A stretch of DNA of 39,915 nt from Thermoflexia bacterium (lineage in GTDB: Bacteria > Chloroflexota > Anaerolineae > B4-G1 > DUEL01). Shown here in pieces: positions 35,293-39,915 of this stretch (position 1 is its first letter; each line of letters opens with the position of its first letter). Where the stretch lies: assembly GCA_011192125.1 (NCBI GenBank), contig DUEL01000022.1:1-39915 (forward strand). Direction: 5' to 3'. Below the pieces are notes generated by a model. That model was not told the DNA's origin. It made no database searches and was given only the letters and a program-made list of their open reading frames with translations. A program made the translations under genes and the position numbers.

Positions 35293-36659
35293 GCCGGCGT
35301 AAACGACGACCTCGGTACTACCTCGTATCCCTGGGATGCGCCAAGAACACGGTGGACGCTCAGGGGATGGCCACGTTGCTGGAGCGCGCAGGATACCGCT
35401 CTGCGACCTCCCCTCAGCAAGCCGACCTGCTGATCGTCAACACCTGTGGATTCATCGCATCGGCGCGAGAGGAATCGCTGACGGTCATCTCCGAACTGGC
35501 AGCAGCCAAGCGACCTGGACAGCGGATCCTCGTCGCCGGATGCTGGTCGCAACGGGACCCCGAGGCGATCCTCTCGGCTGTGCCCGGGGTGGACGGGCTG
35601 CTCGGCACCCGCCGCTGGATGGACATCGTCGAGGTGGCGAACCGCCTGATCCGCCACAGCCCCCCCACCCCACTTGTCCATCGCTCGGAGGCTACCGCCG
35701 GGCGAGACGAGCAGGGGATCCCCCGCGTGGCGATCCAGGGAGCCACCGCGTACATCAAGATCGCCGACGGCTGCAGCCGAACCTGTGCGTTCTGCGCCAT
35801 TCCACTTATCAAGGGACCCGCCGTCAGCCGACCGCCGGAGCGCATCCTCGATGAGGCCGCGTTGCTGGCAGACCGGGGTGTGAAAGAGATCATCCTGATC
35901 GCCCAGGACACCACAGCCTATGGGCGTGACCTGGGGATGGAGGACGGGCTGGCTGAACTGCTAGAACGGCTGGTAGAGCGACTCCCCGATGTCCCGTGGA
36001 TCCGAGTGATGTACGCTTTTCCCGGCGCGGTCACTCCCCGCCTGATCGAGGTAATGGCCCAACATCCACAGGTCCTGCCCTATCTGGACATCCCCCTCCA
36101 ACACGCCCATCCCGCGGTGTTGCGGCGGATGCGGCGGCCTGCCGACGTGGACTGGGTCCGTCGAACCGTGACGATGTTGCGGGATCGCATCCCGGAGATC
36201 ACCATCCGCACCGCCTTCATCGTGGGATATCCGAGAGAGACGGAGGAAGAGTTTGCCGCCCTGCTGGAATTCGTCAAGGAGATGGAGTTCGACCGCGTCG
36301 GTGTCTTCACCTATTCTCGCGAAGAGGGGACTGAAGCCGCCCGCCTGCCCGACGACGTCCCTCCAGAGGTCAAGGAAGAACGACGGGCAAGGCTGATGGA
36401 GGTCCAACAACCGATCTCCTTCGCCAAGAACCAGGCCCTCGTCGGCAGGGTTCTAGACGTGCTCATTGAAGGACGAGGGGACGGGATCAGCGTAGGCCGC
36501 ACCTATCGGGACGCGCCGGAGATCGACGGGCTGGTCCTGCTTGAGGAGGACCTGCCAGTAGGGGAGATGGTCACGGTGACGATCACCGGCGCGTTAGAGT
36601 ACGATCTGATCGGGAAACGCGTGGACACGTCCCCAACCACAAGTGCAACGCGCCTTTGA
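35289..36659 (+). CDS. rimO: Ribosomal protein S12 methylthiotransferase
   Basis: RimO is a radical-SAM enzyme that adds a methylthio group to an aspartate of S12. The 456-residue protein has the N-terminal cluster domain (VSLGCAKNTVDAQGM, NTCGFI, VAGCWSQRDP), the radical-SAM motif CSRTCAFCAIP (CxxxCxxC), GVKEIILIAQDTTAYGRDLG, LPYLDIPLQHAHPAVLRRMRR, TAFIVGYPRETEEEF and a TRAM domain at the C-terminus. Together with MiaB, members are told apart by details; the AQDTTAYG box favours RimO. Translation is coupled to rsmD by ATGA. The stop codon lies in the loop of a 12-bp palindrome. Confidence 0.95.
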   Translation: MSRRKRRPRYYLVSLGCAKNTVDAQGMATLLERAGYRSATSPQQADLLIVNTCGFIASAREESLTVISELAAAKRPGQRILVAGCWSQRDPEAILSAVPGVDGLLGTRRWMDIVEVANRLIRHSPPTPLVHRSEATAGRDEQGIPRVAIQGATAYIKIADGCSRTCAFCAIPLIKGPAVSRPPERILDEAALLADRGVKEIILIAQDTTAYGRDLGMEDGLAELLERLVERLPDVPWIRVMYAFPGAVTPRLIEVMAQHPQVLPYLDIPLQHAHPAVLRRMRRPADVDWVRRTVTMLRDRIPEITIRTAFIVGYPRETEEEFAALLEFVKEMEFDRVGVFTYSREEGTEAARLPDDVPPEVKEERRARLMEVQQPISFAKNQALVGRVLDVLIEGRGDGISVGRTYRDAPEIDGLVLLEEDLPVGEMVTVTITGALEYDLIGKRVDTSPTTSATRL

Positions 36660-36671
36660 GGCGCGTTGCAC
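36643..36671. repeat. REP-like palindrome, copy 2, between rimO and the thioredoxin gene
   Basis: A perfect 12-bp stem (36643-36654 with 36660-36671) with a 5-nt loop holding the rimO TGA. It lies between two convergent genes and could stop transcription from both sides. Related to the 26325-26349 palindrome. Confidence 0.7.
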
Positions 36672-36686
36672 CCACCACCGGCCTCT

Positions 36687-37100
36687 TTACTGCCCACGCA
36701 CGACCTGCACAACCTCCTCCACGTTCGGCAAACCAACGCGCGTGTAAACCACGTTCCCGGCCCCATCGAAGACCAGGAGGGTCGGCACCCCGCGCACGCC
36801 GTATCGCTGGGCCAACGCTAACCCGGGGTCGGACGCCACACTCAACCGCATTACCTCCGCCTCACCCTCCAACTCCGCCTCGATCCTGTCCACGACAGGC
36901 TTCGCCAGAAGGCAGGCGCTTCAGGTGTTGGAGAAGAACTCCACCACCACTGGACGGCCGGAGCGGATCTTCTGGTCGAACTCCTCGGTCGACGCAAGAT
37001 CGGTGGGCGACGTCCGCAAGAAGAACCATGCCGCCAGCAACCCGCCCACGAACACCAGGAACAGCCAGTTATCCCGTATGAATTGCAGAACGAAATCCAT
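36687..37100 (-). CDS. Membrane-anchored thioredoxin-like selenoprotein (UxxC, in-frame TGA)
   Basis: Read with the TGA at 36923-36921 as selenocysteine, this is a 137-residue protein. It has a cytoplasmic start MDFVLQFIRDN, a membrane helix (about 12-29, WLFLVFVGGLLAAWFFL), and a thioredoxin fold: PVVVEFFSNT, the active site U60-S-A-C63, LLAKPVVDRIEAEL, YGVRGVPTLLVFDGAGNVVYTRVG with the cis-Pro of GVPT, and VEEVVQVV. The TGA sits exactly where the first catalytic Cys belongs, and the frame stays thioredoxin-like on both sides. Start ATG 37100 is preceded by AAGGAGGAGG. A pairing segment downstream could be the SECIS. It is 48 nt downstream of the RidA stop. A nonsense mutation (Cys TGC to TGA) is the main alternative. 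Confidence 0.75.
36885..36920 (-). promoter_or_regulatory. Candidate bacterial SECIS element
   Basis: Downstream of the TGA on the minus strand, CCTGTC (36899-36894) and GACAGG (36890-36885) form a perfect 6-bp stem with a GTG loop. The loop begins 27 nt after the TGA, inside the range known for bacterial SECIS elements, and starts with G as expected. A smaller alternative stem (CTTC/GAAG) lies nearer the TGA. Confidence 0.5.
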
Positions 37101-37148
37101 CCTCCTCCTTCCTTACCCCCTCGCTTTCATACTTCCTGCCCCTTCTCT

Positions 37149-37580
37149 TCACCCCTCCTTACACCCACACCCACACTCTCCCTCTCCCGGATGCTCACAT
37201 TCGCACACCTCTGCGACCGCCTCGATCTCCACTCGCGCCCCCAGGGGAAGCGCAGCGACCTGGACCGCTGAACGGGCCGGAGGATCCTCCGGGAAGAACT
37301 CCGCGTAGACCTCGTTCATCCGGGCAAACTCTTCGATATCCTGGAGAAAGACGGTCGTTTTAACCACGTGGCGCATACACGATCCGGCTGCTTCCAAGAT
37401 CGCCTTCAGGTTCTCCAGCGCCTGGCGGGTCTGCGCTCGGATGTCCGGCCCGGCGAACTCCTTCGTGCCAGGAACGATGCCCAGCTGCCCAGCCGTGAAG
37501 ATCAGATCACCTACCCTCACCGCCTGGGAGTACGGCCCGACAGCCGCCGGTGCCTTGTCGGTTGAAACAACCTGCCTCAT
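37149..37580 (-). CDS. ridA: RidA family protein with cysteine-rich C-terminal tail
   Basis: RidA proteins hydrolyse reactive enamines and imines made by PLP enzymes. The 143-residue protein has VVSTDKAPAAVGPYSQAVRVGDLIFTAGQLG, the catalytic Arg103 in PARSAVQVA and GARVEIEAVA. After the normal end of the fold (about residue 125) there is an extra tail with C126-E-C128-E-H130 and C136-G-C138-G-C140, suited to bind a metal. ATG 37580 is chosen because GGAGGAGGGAAGA precedes it and the conserved N-terminus follows. It shares a promoter with the thioredoxin-like gene downstream. Confidence 0.92.
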   Translation of the reverse strand: MRQVVSTDKAPAAVGPYSQAVRVGDLIFTAGQLGIVPGTKEFAGPDIRAQTRQALENLKAILEAAGSCMRHVVKTTVFLQDIEEFARMNEVYAEFFPEDPPARSAVQVAALPLGARVEIEAVAEVCECEHPGEGECGCGCKEG

Positions 37581-37614
37581 TTCTTCCCTCCTCCAAGGAT
37601 GATCCACCGCCACC

Positions 37615-37642
37615 ATTGTAACTCACTATTCGCCGGTTGCAA
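37615..37642 (-). promoter_or_regulatory. Promoter of ridA and the thioredoxin-like gene
   Basis: On the minus strand TTGCAA (37642-37637), 16 nt, TACAAT (37620-37615). The -35 box is a palindrome and is the same hexamer used by the tRNA promoter on the other strand. Confidence 0.6.
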
Positions 37643-37665
37643 AATGGAACGACCCGTGGTAAAAT
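37637..37665 (+). promoter_or_regulatory. Promoter of tRNA-Gln
   Basis: TTGCAA (37637-37642), 17 nt, TAAAAT (37660-37665). The tRNA begins 33 nt after the -10 box. Confidence 0.6.
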
Positions 37666-37697
37666 ATCGCTTGTATGGGACTGGTTCCCACGGGCAC

Positions 37698-37768
37698 TGG
37701 GGGCTCGTCTAACGGTAGGACAGCGGACTCTGGATCCGTATGTGGGGGTTCGAATCCTCCGCCCCCAG
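37698..37768 (+). tRNA. tRNA-Gln (anticodon CTG)
   Basis: Acceptor arms TGGGGGC (37698-37704) and GCCCCCA (37761-37767) pair, with discriminator G at 37768. The D arm GTC/GAC, the anticodon stem GCGGA/TCCGT around loop CTCTGGA, and a T arm with GGTTCGAATCC are all present. The anticodon CTG reads CAG (Gln). The final A of CCA is not encoded. A leading U is typical of bacterial tRNA-Gln. Confidence 0.95.
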
Positions 37769-37784
37769 CCTAAAAACGGATAAG

Positions 37785-37808
37785 CGGCGGCCCCACGCCG
37801 GGCCGCCG
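37785..37808 (+). other. Hairpin downstream of tRNA-Gln
   Basis: CGGCGGCCC (37785-37793) pairs perfectly with 37800-37808 around a 6-nt loop. It lies just past the tRNA and may take part in its 3' end processing or termination. Confidence 0.5.
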
Positions 37809-37820
37809 GGGAAAGCCAGC

Positions 37821-37844
37821 GGCCCGGCCATAAATGGCCGGGCC
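37821..37844 (+). terminator. Terminator-like hairpin after tRNA-Gln
   Basis: A perfect 10-bp stem (37821-37830 with 37835-37844) with a TAAA loop, followed by CTTGTAGTT. The tail is only moderately T-rich. Confidence 0.5.
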
Positions 37845-37868
37845 CTTGTAGTTACGGTGGAGGACGAG

Positions 37869-38117
37869 ATGGCCGAGGCCTTCAATCCCACCGAGTGGAT
37901 CACGACGAAAGAGGCGGCGGAATTGACGGGGTATACAGCCCGATATCTCCGCAAGGCCATAGCACGGGGCCGCCTGCAGGGGATAAGGCGCGGGCGTGAT
38001 TGGTTTCTGAAGCGAGACGAAGTACTCAGTTACGCAGAGGAGATGCGCCGTCTCGGGCCCGCGAAGCACGACCCTTGGCGAACAGGAGCCCGGAAACGGG
38101 CTGTTGACGCAAACTAA
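37869..38117 (+). CDS. Excisionase-type HTH protein 1
   Basis: The 82-residue protein carries an HTH_17/MerR-like winged helix: WITTKEAAELTGYTARYLRKAIARGRLQGIRRGRDWFLKRDEVLSYAEEMRRLG, then AKHDPWR. Such proteins bind DNA next to attachment sites or act as small regulators. ATG 37869 is chosen because TGGAGG lies 5 nt upstream. It is the first gene after the tRNA-Gln, a place often used for integration. It is a paralogue of the next gene, sharing the C-terminal box LGPxKHxPW. Confidence 0.82.
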   Translation: MAEAFNPTEWITTKEAAELTGYTARYLRKAIARGRLQGIRRGRDWFLKRDEVLSYAEEMRRLGPAKHDPWRTGARKRAVDAN

Positions 38118-38138
38118 TCCTCTGCTCTAGAAACTAAG

Positions 38139-38169
38139 GCTTGATCAAGCGTCAATGCTTGACAAGCCT
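38139..38169. promoter_or_regulatory. Twin palindromic operator candidates at the second HTH promoter
   Basis: GCTTGATCAAGC (38139-38150) is a perfect palindrome and GCTTGACAAGC (38157-38167) a near copy overlapping the -35 box. Flanking AGGCTTG and CAAGCCT also pair. Probably binding sites for a dimeric repressor. Confidence 0.6.
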
Positions 38170-38187
38170 AAAATTTTGTGATATACT
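38159..38187 (+). promoter_or_regulatory. Strong promoter of the second HTH gene
   Basis: Consensus TTGACA (38159-38164), exactly 17 nt, TATACT (38182-38187). It is the best promoter in the window and is overlapped by the operator-like palindrome. The leader is about 90 nt. Confidence 0.8.
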
Positions 38188-38188
38188 G

Positions 38189-38249
38189 GTTCCGCAAGGG
38201 GAACAACAACCCCTTTCTTTTATACACGTAGTAGTTCCGTTAGAGGAAC
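38189..38249 (+). repeat. Two 16-bp palindromes in the leader of the second HTH gene
   Basis: GTTCCGCAAGGGGAAC (38189-38204) and GTTCCGTTAGAGGAAC (38234-38249) have identical GTTCC/GGAAC arms and lie 45 bp apart, after the -10 box. They may be protein-binding sites or RNA hairpins. Confidence 0.6.
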
Positions 38250-38284
38250 CGCCAACTCCGTGTGATCCCAGTAAAGGAGACTTT

Positions 38285-38515
38285 ATGGAAGATCTGACCA
38301 GATGGCTTACGACCACAGAGGCTGCTACCCTCACTGGCTATGCCCAAGCCCATATCCGGATTTTGGCCAGAAAAGGCCGCATCGAGGCGCGGAAGATCGG
38401 CCGGGACTGGCTGGTCAACCGAGACAGCCTGCTGGCCTACAAGCGTCGGATGGACAACCTGGGGCCGCAGAAGCACAACCCCTGGAAGGAAGAGGAACCG
38501 CAAGGAGAAAAATGA
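38285..38515 (+). CDS. Excisionase-type HTH protein 2
   Basis: The 76-residue protein is a paralogue of the previous one: WLTTTEAATLTGYAQAHIRILARKGRIEARKIGRDWLVNRDSLLAYKRRMDNLGPQKHNPW. The HTH_17 fold and the tail box LGPxKHxPW are shared. ATG 38285 follows AAAGGAG with good spacing. It has its own strong promoter, flanked by palindromes that either HTH protein might bind, giving possible mutual or self regulation. The gene ends just before a hairpin. Confidence 0.82.
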   Translation: MEDLTRWLTTTEAATLTGYAQAHIRILARKGRIEARKIGRDWLVNRDSLLAYKRRMDNLGPQKHNPWKEEEPQGEK

Positions 38516-38536
38516 GGGTCTCGTTTGTCAAGAAAA

Positions 38537-38560
38537 AACCCCGTGCCGCTACACGGGGTT
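38537..38560 (-). terminator. Bidirectional-looking terminator, strongest on the minus strand
   Basis: AACCCCGTG (38537-38545) pairs with CACGGGGTT (38552-38560). On the minus strand the stem is followed by TTTTTTCTT-like sequence, an ideal U tract; on the plus strand only TTAT follows. Confidence 0.65.
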
Positions 38561-38647
38561 ATCGCGGAGGCGGGCCGTTTGCCGGTACCCTCTTGAACCC
38601 CGCCCCACTTTAGGATACCACACCGACCCGTTCCGGTCAAACGCAAC

Positions 38648-38669
38648 CCGCCTCCGGGAAGGGAGGCGG
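38648..38669 (+). promoter_or_regulatory. Hairpin holding the ribosome binding site of the next ORF
   Basis: CCGCCTCC (38648-38655) pairs with GGAGGCGG (38662-38669), and the latter includes the GGAGG site in front of the ATG at 38674. The stem could block translation initiation. Confidence 0.5.
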
Positions 38670-38673
38670 CGCG

Positions 38674-38982
38674 ATGGAGACGAATAGTGGAATCGCCGTT
38701 CGGTTTTCGAAGCACGCAGTTCAACGAGCCGGGGAGCGCGGCGCGGATGTCGCCGCGCTGCGCCGGGCCATCCTCGGCCTGGCCCCCCGGCTCGCGCCGT
38801 TCACAGGCCATCGGGTGGCCCTGGTCCGGCGGGGGGAGCCCATCCCGGTGGTCCGACCTTGCTCCGACCACATTGAGGTCATCACGGTGCTGGCCAGGGA
38901 CCACCAAGTACTCCGTAGCGACACGATTGCCATCACGGTGGGGAGAGACGGAAACGATGACCAGCGGCTTGCAGCGGCTTGA
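38674..38982 (+). CDS. Small hypothetical protein of the putative element
   Basis: A 102-residue product with KHAVQRAGERGADVAALRRAILGL (helical) and VALVRRGEPIPVVRPCSDHIEVITVLARDHQVLRSDTIAITV (beta strands). I do not recognise a family. The opening FSKHAVQRAGERG pattern recalls small toxin-like or DUF4258-like proteins (RFSxHAxxRxxERG followed by strands), but this is a weak resemblance. ATG 38674 lies behind GGAGG in a hairpin. The end overlaps the next ORF by 26 nt. Confidence 0.6.
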   Translation: METNSGIAVRFSKHAVQRAGERGADVAALRRAILGLAPRLAPFTGHRVALVRRGEPIPVVRPCSDHIEVITVLARDHQVLRSDTIAITVGRDGNDDQRLAAA

Positions 38983-39190
38983 ACGCTCAGGCAAGTTCAC
39001 GAAGCGAGTGCACGAGCGGCACAACGGTCAACTCGACCACCTGCTTTCGTACAACCTCATCTGGCTCGCTGCAGACGACTTGCAGCGGGCGTGGGGTATC
39101 GTGAAGCACTGCGCAGTGTGCGAGATGCGGCACCCGAAGCGGTGCACAGACCCGACGCAGTGTGTGCTATTACCGGATCGGCTCAAGTGA
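38957..39190 (+). CDS. Small Cys-rich hypothetical protein
   Basis: A 77-residue product, MTSGLQRLERSG then helices and C-terminal cysteines in a CxxC...C...C arrangement (CAVCEMRHPKRCTDPTQC) that could bind zinc. No family recognised. The start at 38957 overlaps the end of the previous ORF in another frame, with a weak GGGAGAG site; the same frame is open further upstream but that part shadows the previous gene. It precedes ssb closely, as in many phage and plasmid gene blocks. Confidence 0.55.
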   Translation: MTSGLQRLERSGKFTKRVHERHNGQLDHLLSYNLIWLAADDLQRAWGIVKHCAVCEMRHPKRCTDPTQCVLLPDRLK

Positions 39191-39217
39191 TGACCCAGAC
39201 AGCATAAGGAGGTCAGG

Positions 39218-39640
39218 ATGTACCATCGAATCATCATCGCAGGGCATCTCGGGCGTGACCCGGAGATGCGCTACACGCCCGACGGGACGCCCGTGACCAC
39301 GTTCACAATGGCGTCCAGCCGCCGCTGGACGGGCCAGAACGGCGAACAACAGGAGGAGACCATCTGGTTCCGCATCTCCGCCTTCGGGCGACTGGCCGAG
39401 ACTTGCAACCAGTACCTCTCGAAGGGGCGAGCGGTCCTGGTCGAAGGCCGTTTGCGGCCCGACGGCAGCGGCAACCCCCGTATCTGGGTCGGCAACGACG
39501 GAATCGCACGGGCCAACTTCGAGGTGGTGGCCCAGACCGTCCGGTTCCTGGGCGGACGTGGGGAGGAGACAACGGAGGAGGCCCCGCAAGCGGCCCCGGT
39601 CTACGAGGAGGAGGGCGAGGAGGAGGAAATCCCGTTCTAG
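39218..39640 (+). CDS. ssb: Single-stranded DNA-binding protein
   Basis: The 140-residue protein has the OB fold (YHRIIIAGHLGRDPEMRYTPDGTPVTTFTMASSRRW, IWFRISAFGRLAETCNQYLSKGRAVLVEGRL) and an acidic flexible tail ending EEEIPF, the tip that recruits replication and repair proteins. ATG 39218 follows TAAGGAGGTC. Chromosomal ssb usually sits beside rpsF or rpsR; here it stands among small orphan ORFs, so it may belong to a mobile element with its own copy. Confidence 0.95.
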   Translation: MYHRIIIAGHLGRDPEMRYTPDGTPVTTFTMASSRRWTGQNGEQQEETIWFRISAFGRLAETCNQYLSKGRAVLVEGRLRPDGSGNPRIWVGNDGIARANFEVVAQTVRFLGGRGEETTEEAPQAAPVYEEEGEEEEIPF

Positions 39641-39647
39641 CCAATGC

Positions 39648-39667
39648 GGGGAGGCTTCGGCCTCCCC
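39648..39667 (+). terminator. Hairpin after ssb
   Basis: GGGGAGGC and GCCTCCCC close on a TTCG tetraloop. There is no T tract; the stem lies 7 nt past the ssb stop codon. Confidence 0.5.
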
Positions 39668-39668
39668 T

Positions 39669-39702
39669 GCCCGGCCGTCGCCGTGAAAGGGGGCGGCCGG
39701 GC
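39669..39702 (+). other. Second hairpin after ssb
   Basis: GCCCGGCCG (39669-39677) pairs with CGGCCGGGC (39694-39702) around a 16-nt loop. It lies directly before the ribosome binding site of the next ORF. Confidence 0.45.
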
Positions 39703-39716
39703 AGGAGGGGCGGAAG

Positions 39717-39915
39717 ATGATGCACGTCTATCGGGACGGAGAACACGGCAACAACATAGAAGCCCGCATCCAGGAAGCCGTAAAGGATTTCTACTGTCGC
39801 TACCGCGTGCTCCCGGCAACGGTGGTGGTGCATCCCTCCGAGGCCGAGGCGGCCCGGTCCGCGCTGGATGCGTTGGACCTCAAGGTGTCATTGCAGACAA
39901 GTGGCGGATGCCTGG
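39717..39915 (+). CDS. Hypothetical protein, 3' end outside the window
   Basis: The frame from ATG 39717 is open to the window edge (66 full codons). It begins MMHVYRDGEHGNNIEARIQ, then a helical stretch with AVKDFYCRYRVLPATVVVHP, SEAEAARSALDALDL and SGGCL near the cut. AGGAGG lies 8 nt before the ATG. The strand-helix-strand rhythm suggests a small alpha/beta domain, family unknown. It continues the block of small plus-strand genes after ssb. Confidence 0.6.
   Translation, partial: MMHVYRDGEHGNNIEARIQEAVKDFYCRYRVLPATVVVHPSEAEAARSALDALDLKVSLQTSGGCL

Noticed and set aside
36687..36893. A separate 68-residue thioredoxin fragment starting after the TGA
   Set aside because: It would lack the active site and the first strand, and has no ribosome binding site; the upstream part in the same frame supplies exactly the missing thioredoxin half and a membrane anchor.
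38687..38956. Upstream extension of the small Cys-rich ORF
   Set aside because: This part is in a different frame over the 38674-38982 gene and is Trp/Arg/Ser-rich like a shadow frame; only the part from 38957 looks like protein.

Overview
The window is a GC-rich bacterial chromosome segment, probably from the phylum Chloroflexota (Anaerolineae-like). That placement is inference from gene style and content: a short EF-Ts, a Rel protein with an EFDD motif, an RsmD with an APPQ motif, acidic proteins with repeated P-[DE]-W-L boxes, and a MutL-like ATPase in a membrane-protein cluster. No 16S rRNA is present to confirm it. Genes are densely packed and no stretch over about 300 bases lacks a gene. 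Sigma-70-type promoters (TTGNCA, 16-17 nt, TATANT) can be read in most of the larger gaps.

Layout. 1-0.8 kb: 3' part of an acidic PxWL/TPR protein ending at a clear terminator. 0.9-7 kb (+): ndk, a sirtuin, a DegV protein, a class A penicillin-binding protein and an alpha/beta hydrolase that lacks part of its core. 7-14.3 kb (-): one tight nine-gene run, rpsB-tsf-pyrH-frr-uppS-cdsA-CBS protein-fbp-rho, read from a promoter before rpsB. 14.5-16.7 kb (-): a response-regulator-like protein with a degenerate receiver, and trmFO. 16.8-26.2 kb (-): a long run of mostly uncharacterised genes: an ATPase fused to a winged helix, a two-TM Thr/Pro-rich protein, an uncharacterised protein with a lipoyl-like turn, a MutL-like ASKHA ATPase, two multi-TM proteins, a 749-residue zinc-ribbon/PxWL membrane protein, a DUF6754-like protein and a small leader gene. 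26.4-27 kb (-): a lipoprotein.

27.2-30.6 kb (+): a PhnD-PhnC-PhnE-type phosphonate/phosphate importer whose permease carries a large extra ectodomain. 30.6-32.4 kb (+): two family 2 glycosyltransferases, the first carrying a heptanucleotide-repeat insertion. 32.4-34.5 kb (-): rel. 34.7-36.7 kb (+): rsmD-rimO. 36.7-37.6 kb (-): a membrane-anchored thioredoxin-like protein whose first active-site cysteine codon is an in-frame TGA, making it a likely selenoprotein, behind a RidA protein with a cysteine-rich tail.

37.7 kb to the end (+): tRNA-Gln(CUG), followed by two excisionase-type HTH proteins, small orphan ORFs, an SSB and a truncated ORF. This looks like the left end of an element integrated at the tRNA gene, although no integrase is visible in the window.

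The two strongest candidates for new biology are the UxxC thioredoxin and the MutL-like/zinc-ribbon/membrane cluster.
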